From the NCBI GenBank assembly GCA_030621075.1, contig JAUXII010000097.1, positions 1 through 5,367 on the forward strand: a stretch of 5,367 bases of DNA, given 5' to 3'. The notes beneath the pieces are model-generated. The model was not told the origin of the DNA. It made no database searches and was given only the letters and a program-made list of their open reading frames with translations. Shown here in pieces: positions 1-5,367 of the stretch. Position numbers and translations under genes: made by a program. Source of the DNA: Lentimicrobiaceae bacterium (GTDB lineage Bacteria; Bacteroidota; Bacteroidia; Bacteroidales; JAGONC01). How positions within the stretch are numbered: position 1 is the first letter of the stretch; the number at the start of each line of letters is the position of its first letter.

Positions 1-111
1 ACCTGCTATCCACGGATCTCCATTTGGGTCAGGATTGACATTGGTGTTCTGTCCGTTTAGTATTAAAGCAGGAAGTAGTAAAATTATAATTAACAAGTGT
101 TTGATGTTCAT
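1..111 (-). CDS. N-terminal fragment of a secreted protein, cut by the window edge
   Basis: Only the first 37 codons lie in the window; the reading frame is still open at position 1. The ATG at 109-111 begins a clear Sec signal peptide: MNIKHLL, then a run of Ile/Leu, ending LILNG before Gln21. Signal peptidase I would most likely cut between Gly20 and Gln21. The visible mature part (QNTNVNPDPNGDPWIAG) is short and rich in Asn, Asp and Pro. The start codon is 11 bases beyond the stop of the upstream gene, preceded by the A-rich stretch TACAAAAAAC with no Shine-Dalgarno motif, as is usual in Bacteroidetes; this spacing implies co-transcription. The product cannot be assigned from so little. 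From memory, an 'NPDPNGxPW' start just after the signal peptide occurs in some Bacteroidetes secreted C1 (papain-like) peptidases, but this is weak inference only. That the gene is real: fairly sure. Function: unknown. Confidence 0.72.
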   Translation of the reverse strand, partial: MNIKHLLIIILLLPALILNGQNTNVNPDPNGDPWIAG

Positions 112-122
112 GTTTTTTGTAA

Positions 123-383
123 TTAATGAAGTAAAATAATTGGTTTTGATTCCGTTTGCTCAGGAGTTTTTAATGTACAATAATAGGTGCCAGCTGGTAC
201 CCTCACCTTGTTTTCGTCTGTTGCGTCCCAAATTATGGTATGCGGCCCCAAAATTAACCATTTGTTTGATACGAGCGATTTAATTTTAACACCATGAATA
301 TTGAAGATATCCAATGACACTTTTGTTTTTCCGGGGAGAGAGAAGGAAATGGTAGTTTTATTCTTGAATGGATTAGGATAGTT
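123..383 (-). other. FlgD-like T9SS type A C-terminal sorting domain of the hydrolase-like protein
   Basis: Residues about 285-370 hold NNYPNPFKNKTTISFSLP, then VSLDIFNIHGVKIKSLV, GPHTIIWDATDENKVRVPAG and TYYCTL. This is the FlgD/Ig-like variant of the type A tail, in which a W-D-x-x-D motif precedes the final strands. It ends KPIILLH, less basic than the peptidase tail. The two neighbours thus carry clearly different versions of the same sorting signal, so they did not arise by simple duplication of the tail. Confidence 0.82.
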
Positions 384-1235
384 ATTCAATTTCAGGAGGT
401 GTAAATCATCATGCAATTCGATGTTTGTTGGGCCCGTCCACCCGGCAATTTGGGCAATCATCCACCAAAATGCCCGCCCTTTAAGGTTACAATTTAAAGG
501 TTGGGAGTGGGCACACGAACAGTCCCAGCAAAGGTCTGATCCGGGATTTGCCCCACACCATTCCTGGGCCCAGTTTCCTCCTGTATAATTGCAGTTATCG
601 TTAGCATAAAGGTCTAAAAAGTAATTTCCGTCAGGGTCGTAGCTCTCGATATCGGCAAAATCGTACAGGATTTTATTGTTGGCGATACAATAATTTCGTA
701 TCTGGTTATTCCTTAAATGCAAATTTCCTTCTTCGCCTGTTCCATCCAGATGGCCTGTCATATAAACAAATTTGACCTCCGGGAAATCTATCTCCAGTTG
801 GTTCATTGCATTCAGGTATATGTTAATACCATCTTCTGTATTATCTGAAACGCCTCCGCACCACGACCAGATTACAACGTTCCTGTCATTACCCGGCTCG
901 TTTAATTTATTGCGTGTTGTAGCTTCCCATGTAAGATTACCATTATGACCAAGGTCTCCCCCAACTTCCTGATAGGATAAAGCTCCACCTGATCCTGAAT
1001 AATTGTAATCATAAGGGAAGCCATAATGGCTCATTAGGTTTTGCATTCCGGTAGTGATTTGACTTCCGTGAGAAGTATGACCGTACCAGATAGTTAACTC
1101 TTCTTTTGCAGTTATGATCCACTCATCAGGTAATTCTTCCAATGAAGTGCAAAGATGTCCGGTGATGATAGGTTGTGAAACACACTCAGACATCTTTAAT
1201 AAAACTAAAAATAAAAACAGAGAAAATGACTTCAT
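123..1235 (-). CDS. Secreted hydrolase-like protein with T9SS type A sorting domain
   Basis: A complete 370-residue exported protein. Residues 1-20 form a signal peptide (MKSFSLFLFLVLLK...), probably cut before Gln21; Cys18 does not sit in a lipobox, so a lipoprotein is unlikely. Residues about 25-268 form one domain I recognise as recurring in Bacteroidetes secreted proteins but cannot name securely. It has a predicted strand leading into GHTSHGSQ (52-59), WSWCGG (123-128), FVYMTGHLDG (156-165), FADIESYDPDG (193-203) and CAHSQPLN (241-248). An early Ser after a strand, alternating hydrophobic strands and a late His resemble an SGNH/GDSL-type hydrolase fold, but the classic GDS and GxND blocks are not visible, so catalysis is inference. 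Cysteines 227, 236, 239, 241 and 249 cluster and may form disulfides outside the cell. Residues about 285-370 (NNYPNPF, then WDATDENKVRVPAGTYY) are an FlgD-like T9SS type A tail. The ATG at 1235 gives the complete signal peptide. The downstream gene starts 11 bases after the stop. Confidence 0.9.
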   Translation of the reverse strand: MKSFSLFLFLVLLKMSECVSQPIITGHLCTSLEELPDEWIITAKEELTIWYGHTSHGSQITTGMQNLMSHYGFPYDYNYSGSGGALSYQEVGGDLGHNGNLTWEATTRNKLNEPGNDRNVVIWSWCGGVSDNTEDGINIYLNAMNQLEIDFPEVKFVYMTGHLDGTGEEGNLHLRNNQIRNYCIANNKILYDFADIESYDPDGNYFLDLYANDNCNYTGGNWAQEWCGANPGSDLCWDCSCAHSQPLNCNLKGRAFWWMIAQIAGWTGPTNIELHDDLHLLKLNNYPNPFKNKTTISFSLPGKTKVSLDIFNIHGVKIKSLVSNKWLILGPHTIIWDATDENKVRVPAGTYYCTLKTPEQTESKPIILLH

Positions 1236-1311
1236 TTAGATGAAGATAAAATTTAGGACTTTCAGAGTCGGATCTTGCTCTTCGCTTTTCACCGTTCGTT
1301 TTTCAAGGGTA
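1236..1311 (-). other. Intergenic spacer between the two large genes
   Basis: The 76 bases between the peptidase stop and the next ATG contain no convincing signal. On the minus strand TAAATTTT, 12 bases before the ATG, is one base off the Bacteroidetes -7 consensus, but no TTG lies at the right distance upstream. The only hairpin seen (GACT-CTGAA-AGTC) has a four-base stem and no following U-run. Read-through from the peptidase gene is therefore the simplest model, with a weak internal promoter possible. The 12 bases before the ATG are ATCTTCATCTAA, with no Shine-Dalgarno motif. Confidence 0.5.
1281..1305. repeat. Imperfect 11-base direct repeat in the spacer
   Basis: On the plus strand ttcgcttttca (1281-1291) recurs as ttcgtttttca (1295-1305) with one mismatch and a 14-base period. 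It lies just downstream of the peptidase stop codon. It may be a chance result of pyrimidine-rich sequence; no function can be assigned. Confidence 0.3.
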
Positions 1312-1560
1312 TTATTTCATTATTACCAGTTTCCTGACGATGTTAACATTGTTGTTTTCCAGGCTCAGGTAATAGATTCCTTCATTAAGGTGTCCAACAT
1401 CAATTTTCCTGGTATATCTTTTATTAATAATGAAATGGGGCTCATTGAATATAACCGATCCTGAAGTATTTATGATCTTCAAAGAATAAGATTCTTCTTC
1501 CGGACTTGTGATATCTAACACGAATACACCCATATTTGGGTTAGGTATAATGTTGATCTT
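1312..1560 (-). other. T9SS type A C-terminal sorting domain of the peptidase
   Basis: Residues about 1243-1324 match the Por secretion tail pattern. They have KINIIPNPNMGVFVLDI at the start, a middle strand pair SLKIINTSGSVIF, then IDVGHLNEGIYYLSL, and a basic end VRKLVIMK. In known T9SS cargo this domain is recognised at the outer membrane and removed by the PorU sortase, often with attachment of the protein to A-LPS. Here the domain is seen directly; its processing is inferred from the family. Confidence 0.9.
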
Positions 1561-4500
1561 CAAAGAGATGGGGGAGTCTTCCAGTCCTACTGTATTATCT
1601 ACCGTTACTTCAAATCCTTCAGAAAACTCAGATTCACCACACTCATTGATAGCTTTCACCGAAATTATTGCTTCACCCAAGAAGCTTAAATCCCATTCGA
1701 CCAATGAATTGGTTTCTGTGCCGGAAATCGATCCTGCAGAGACAGGGTCAAGGTTCCACACATATGAATCTGCATTTGGTGCAACCGGTATGGTATATTC
1801 AGACGAAGTAGTATAGTAAAGGTCTACATAATCAGGGCCTGTGGGCATCTCAGGAGTGGAAGGAAGTGGGTCAAATGTCAACGTAAAATCCCTCACAATA
1901 TCACCACAAGGCAGGTTACTGAATGCTGTAAGGGTTAGGATAACTGATCCGGCTTCATAATCTTCTTCACCTGGAGAATAAACAGGGTTGAGAATAGTAT
2001 TATCATTAAAAGTACCTGTACCTGATGTTGCCCATTGCAGGGATGTATAATTAGCGGCCAGGGCATCGCACTGATAAGTAAGCCCTTCACAGATGGTTGT
2101 ATCCGGACCAGGGTAGCAAGCTGTTACAATGGTTGGTGGAAATACAATATAATCGATCCATGCACAATCTTCTCCGGCTTTTTCCTCTGCGTTCTTCTCA
2201 TATTGCCACATAAAGGTATGAACACCGGCAGGAACCGAATAAGCAACCTCTTCCCAATCGAGGAATCCTGACCATTCGTCGACTAATTCGTAGTCAATAT
2301 AAAAGCGCAAATAGTCTGCTTCTTCTTCAGATGAAATTTTACGGAAGAAGGAAATCTCATCTGCAGACACACAATTATAGGTAATCATGATATTAGAAGT
2401 TTCTGCATTATTAATAATTCCCGAGCAAACACAATAAGCTCCCTCTTGCGCACCGGATTGTGCGATTCCCCAAGGCCAGGTGCTGGAAGTTGACCAATTG
2501 AATTTGCTGAAATCGCCTGATTCCCAGTTTTCAAAAATAAGGCCGATAGTCATTGAGTAAGTGATGTCTTCCATATACAAACCAGAAGAGAGTGAATAAG
2601 AAATGTCAACATAGTCGCCAATAGGCGCATAATCATCCACTTCTACCTCAAAAGCAACATAAATGGTAGTATCATACGGCATATCTCCAATAAGCGCAGT
2701 AGGCTCAGAGATGGTTAAATACTGGTTTGTTGATGTAAGTACCCCTTCCGCTTCAAAACAGTCGCTATGACCTATGTTGGAGGAGGGTATAATGACGAAA
2801 ATGGATTCGCCGGGATCAATATTTGTATTTGCATTGCCGCCAATGGTGTCATCGATGATAATGTTACCTATCGAAAGAACGGGGGCATAAGCTTCCAGCT
2901 CAAAATCGGCATACCATGTGTCGTCGCCTGTAATCACAACATCAAAGGCGATTTCATGTTCATCCGGGATGTCGGCTAAAACATCGAAAGCAAAAGCATC
3001 AGGGACTGAAACAGTTTGTCCTGCCTGGATAACACCATAGTTTTGGTAATCGTCGGTAATTATCACATAAGGGTCTGTGGTAGAAATGGTGATTATTGTA
3101 TTATAAGATGGTTGATCACCGACATTAGTAACACATATTGATAAATATATGGATTCGCCATAATCGATCAGTCCGTTTGAGTTACCGAGAACATCATTGA
3201 TTTGGTTTGATGCATAGATGATATATGGTTGATTGGAGATGATAAGAATTGAGCCCAAATGCCTGTTTTTGTTATGTGCAATGATTGAGACCTCCAGCGG
3301 TGCCGGGTTTGTTACTGTTGGAAACGTAACATCTACATCGCCGTTGGCATCAGCTACACCCCGGCCAATCAATTCACCATCTTGCATAATAGCAATACGG
3401 GCATATGGCGCATCCGTATCGAAAGAAACCTGTGTGCTGCCAATAGTAATGCTTACCGGATAGTCAGCCACAATATCTGTTGGTGGTTCTGTCCAGACAT
3501 CCATTGAGGGGTCACCGAAAAGATTTAGCTCATAAGCTGTCCAGCGCCAATAACTATTATTGATAATATATGATATGTCATACTCTTTTGATTCTGCATT
3601 CATATCGCCAATGAGGGAGATATCCTTACCAAAGATAGCGTCAAAGAACAACCGGTCGTAATATTGCGAAGAGCTATTGGTGCCACCTGGATTGTACCAG
3701 CCATAACGGGAGTTAGTAACGCAAGCTACTTCTCCGGTTTCAAGGGTGGTGAATACTTCTGAAAAGCAATCCACACCGTATGAACTTCCTGTACTTCGGT
3801 TATCAAAAGAGCCATTATAACATCCCTGGGAGTAACCAATAACAAAACCGCGGGTGATGCCGTCGTTGGTAAAGTTCGTTGTAGTAAGGTCGGAGTTATA
3901 CATTTTCATGTTGTAGGTTACGTTGGAGTGACCCAGGTGGTTCATTAGATTAACTCCCTCGTTATTGAACTGATTGAAGACGTCACTCTTATTCCACATC
4001 GCCAACATCTCGTAAAGCTTAGTGACAATAATATTAGGAGGAAAACCTACTGTGGTATACCCATTGGCTGAACTGCCGTTAACTATCTCATCTTTATAAG
4101 TTCCTCCCCAGGTATAGGAGTTAAGAGATTCTCCGATGATCAATGTTTTTTCTACATCAGCTACAACAGGGTTGTTTTGGTACAGGGTAAGCTTATTTAG
4201 AAAATTTTCTACTTCGGTTGGACTGTCAACACATATTCTACCAATGCTTACTTCCGAATAGAGATCTGCCTCTCCTGGTTCGCCCCATAGGTTATCCCCA
4301 TCATCGTTCCATGTTCCATCGAGGTTTGAATAATACATGTCGCTAGCGATATCAGTATCGTCAAGTGCAACAAAACCGCGGTGAGGGATGATCCTGTCAT
4401 CAGGATTGGCCGGATCGGCATCGCCGGCAAGGATTACAAATCCGATGCCGTTGTTTGTGTAATAGTCGATAATACAATTACGGATTTTTTCCTGGTCGTC

Positions 4501-5286
4501 CTGGCCTGTATACTGTGAATAGATATCTTCTACAGTGATGGTTTTAACATAAAACCCAACAGATATTTTATATTCAACATAATCATCAAAGCCGGGTAAC
4601 AGTGCAGCATTTGAGATAATGAGTAAGTCGTAAGGGTCATCATATCTGGTATTGGAATAGAAATAATTGTCAAGGGCGTTTGGGTTTTCCACCACGGATG
4701 TTATTTTTCTTTCAATTCTTGTAGATGTTCGTAACAGGTGTGATGCTTCCCTGGCTTTTTGACTGCTCTTTGTTTCAATCTGAATGGTAATTTCTTTTAG
4801 AAATGTAACCTCCTGTTGTGCCGGGATATATTCTACCGGACAAATGGTAAAAGAACCGATAGCGTGCCCGTTGAGGAAATGTGTACTGAGGTTTTCTATT
4901 GTGCTGGCAGGATAACTTTCCTCTGATGTGTAAACGGTTTGGTCTTCTTCCGGTTGTACATACTTACCATTGAATTTAGAAATAGGTACGGGTTTAACTG
5001 CGGGTTTGATCTTGACACCTGTTTCAGTCGGGTAATAGTCTTTCGAAATAATTTTAACATTGATAAGTTCCTGGTTTTGGTTCAGCAGGAGATCAATTGC
5101 ACGATAAGGGATTTCTGGTAGTCCTTCGTCACCTAAGTTTATGCAGTTTTCATAAAGTATGATCGAATAACCATTTTCTGTTTGTTGTATTTGTGGTTTT
5201 TCGAACTGAAAGGTAAAGGTTTGGGCTAATGTTGATAGGGTAATTGCGAATACAAAGACCCCCAGGAGAATAGTAAATTTTTTCAT
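1312..5286 (-). CDS. Secreted gingipain-family (C25) cysteine peptidase with T9SS tail
   Basis: A complete 1324-residue multidomain peptidase, exported by Sec and then the type IX system. Domains in order: signal peptide 1-21 (cut before Gln22); gingipain-type propeptide, about 23-200; C25 catalytic domain, about 217-598; Ig-like domain as follows the catalytic unit in gingipains, about 601-685; two related CARDB-like beta domains, about 692-800 and 803-915, each with a G-x-x-N...ID-x-GESI motif; jelly-roll MAM-like domain, about 917-1050, ending GEDCAWIDYIVFPP; two PKD-like domains, about 1058-1138 and 1143-1231; T9SS type A sorting domain, about 1243-1324 (IIPNPNMGVF...). The likely catalytic pair is His453 in NHLGHSN and Cys489 in SQGCYNGSFD; the 36-residue spacing is close to that of gingipains. 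The segment ADLYSEVSIGR (340-350) is also typical of C25. The ATG at 5286 is chosen because it starts the signal peptide MKKFTILLGVFVFAITLSTL; a TTG 30 bases upstream falls inside the promoter. The frame is intact. C25 membership is secure; the substrate and any Arg or Lys preference are unknown. Confidence 0.95.
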   Translation of the reverse strand: MKKFTILLGVFVFAITLSTLAQTFTFQFEKPQIQQTENGYSIILYENCINLGDEGLPEIPYRAIDLLLNQNQELINVKIISKDYYPTETGVKIKPAVKPVPISKFNGKYVQPEEDQTVYTSEESYPASTIENLSTHFLNGHAIGSFTICPVEYIPAQQEVTFLKEITIQIETKSSQKAREASHLLRTSTRIERKITSVVENPNALDNYFYSNTRYDDPYDLLIISNAALLPGFDDYVEYKISVGFYVKTITVEDIYSQYTGQDDQEKIRNCIIDYYTNNGIGFVILAGDADPANPDDRIIPHRGFVALDDTDIASDMYYSNLDGTWNDDGDNLWGEPGEADLYSEVSIGRICVDSPTEVENFLNKLTLYQNNPVVADVEKTLIIGESLNSYTWGGTYKDEIVNGSSANGYTTVGFPPNIIVTKLYEMLAMWNKSDVFNQFNNEGVNLMNHLGHSNVTYNMKMYNSDLTTTNFTNDGITRGFVIGYSQGCYNGSFDNRSTGSSYGVDCFSEVFTTLETGEVACVTNSRYGWYNPGGTNSSSQYYDRLFFDAIFGKDISLIGDMNAESKEYDISYIINNSYWRWTAYELNLFGDPSMDVWTEPPTDIVADYPVSITIGSTQVSFDTDAPYARIAIMQDGELIGRGVADANGDVDVTFPTVTNPAPLEVSIIAHNKNRHLGSILIISNQPYIIYASNQINDVLGNSNGLIDYGESIYLSICVTNVGDQPSYNTIITISTTDPYVIITDDYQNYGVIQAGQTVSVPDAFAFDVLADIPDEHEIAFDVVITGDDTWYADFELEAYAPVLSIGNIIIDDTIGGNANTNIDPGESIFVIIPSSNIGHSDCFEAEGVLTSTNQYLTISEPTALIGDMPYDTTIYVAFEVEVDDYAPIGDYVDISYSLSSGLYMEDITYSMTIGLIFENWESGDFSKFNWSTSSTWPWGIAQSGAQEGAYCVCSGIINNAETSNIMITYNCVSADEISFFRKISSEEEADYLRFYIDYELVDEWSGFLDWEEVAYSVPAGVHTFMWQYEKNAEEKAGEDCAWIDYIVFPPTIVTACYPGPDTTICEGLTYQCDALAANYTSLQWATSGTGTFNDNTILNPVYSPGEEDYEAGSVILTLTAFSNLPCGDIVRDFTLTFDPLPSTPEMPTGPDYVDLYYTTSSEYTIPVAPNADSYVWNLDPVSAGSISGTETNSLVEWDLSFLGEAIISVKAINECGESEFSEGFEVTVDNTVGLEDSPISLKINIIPNPNMGVFVLDITSPEEESYSLKIINTSGSVIFNEPHFIINKRYTRKIDVGHLNEGIYYLSLENNNVNIVRKLVIMK

Positions 5287-5309
5287 GGTTTTTGTTTTTT
5301 GGTTATAAG

Positions 5310-5322
5310 CTAACAAAGTTAG
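5310..5322. repeat. Perfect short palindrome over the -7 element
   Basis: ctaac-aaa-gttag is a perfect 5-base inverted repeat with a 3-base centre. It covers the entire -7 box of the predicted promoter. It could be a repressor half-site pair or a chance result of the TAACTTTG sequence. A 5-base arm is too short to claim an operator with confidence. Confidence 0.4.
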
Positions 5323-5345
5323 TATTCGTTTGGGAGAAATGCAAG
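5314..5345 (-). promoter_or_regulatory. Bacteroidetes-type promoter for the peptidase gene
   Basis: On the minus strand CTTG (5342-5345) is followed, after 20 bases, by TAACTTTG (5314-5321). This fits the Bacteroidetes housekeeping sigma consensus TTTG-N19/20-TAnnTTTG, with a full match at -7 and one mismatch at -33. Transcription would begin near 5307, giving a leader of roughly 20 bases that is A-rich (CCAAAAAACAAAAACC before the ATG) and lacks a Shine-Dalgarno sequence. It is placed to drive the peptidase gene and, by read-through, the two genes after it. Confidence 0.75.
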
Positions 5346-5367
5346 AAGACGGGAAAATTTAACAATT

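Noticed and set aside
1176..1235. Lipoprotein signal at Cys18 of the 370-residue protein
   Set aside because: The residues before the Cys are K-M-S-E, with Glu at -1 and no Leu at -3, so there is no lipobox. A C-terminal T9SS tail also argues for signal peptidase I export.
1236..1275. Promoter for the 370-residue protein, and a terminator after the peptidase
   Set aside because: TAAATTTT lacks the final G of the -7 consensus and has no TTG about 20 bases upstream. The only hairpin has a four-base stem and no U-run.
1240..2271. Plus-strand open frames at 1240-1464, 1508-1816 and 2035-2271
   Set aside because: The second and third lie wholly inside the peptidase gene, and the first overlaps its 3' end and the spacer. 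None has a signal peptide, recognisable domain or promoter, and their composition is that of antisense shadows.
2767..5121. Plus-strand open frames at 2767-2979, 3233-3463 and 4939-5121, and a minus-strand frame at 4248-4430
   Set aside because: All are nested inside the intact C25 peptidase, whose protein family match explains the region. They show no family resemblance of their own.
5287..5316. Upstream TTG start at 5316 adding ten residues to the peptidase
   Set aside because: The TTG is part of the -7 promoter element, and the extension (LAYNQKTKT) would place polar residues ahead of an otherwise complete signal peptide.
1..5367. Mobile element, CRISPR array, tRNA or defence system
   Set aside because: I found no terminal repeats, transposase or integrase motifs, regularly spaced repeats or tRNA-like fold; almost all of the window is explained by three exported-protein genes.

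Overview
The window looks like chromosome from a member of the Bacteroidota (Bacteroidetes), probably an environmental or marine-type Bacteroidales/Flavobacteria-like lineage. The case rests on four things. Two complete proteins end in type IX secretion (T9SS) type A sorting domains. All three genes start with signal peptides whose likely cleavage site leaves an N-terminal Gln. Start codons are preceded by A-rich leaders without a Shine-Dalgarno sequence. One promoter matches the Bacteroidetes TTG-N20-TAnnTTTG form. The DNA is moderately AT-rich throughout.

Every gene reads on the minus strand, so transcription runs from high to low coordinates. Positions 5287-5367 hold the promoter and leader. 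Positions 1312-5286 encode a 1324-residue secreted gingipain-family (C25) cysteine peptidase. It has an N-terminal propeptide, a catalytic domain with a visible His/Cys pair, an Ig-like domain, two tandem CARDB-like domains, a jelly-roll (MAM-like) domain, two PKD-like domains and a T9SS tail. A 76-base gap (1236-1311) shows no convincing promoter or terminator. Positions 123-1235 encode a 370-residue secreted protein. Its N-terminal domain carries conserved-looking GHTSHGSQ, TGHLDG and CAHSQPLN motifs that suggest an alpha/beta hydrolase-like (possibly SGNH-like) enzyme, and it also ends in a T9SS-type tail. Eleven bases further on, a third gene begins at 111 and runs off the window at position 1. 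Only its signal peptide and the first mature residues are visible.

The three genes probably form one transcription unit for exported proteins. Two would pass through the T9SS to the cell surface or medium; the third at least enters the Sec pathway. A degradative or adhesive role on proteins and possibly ester- or glycan-bearing substrates is a reasonable inference, but no substrate can be read from the sequence. I see no RNA genes, CRISPR array, insertion sequence or phage element.
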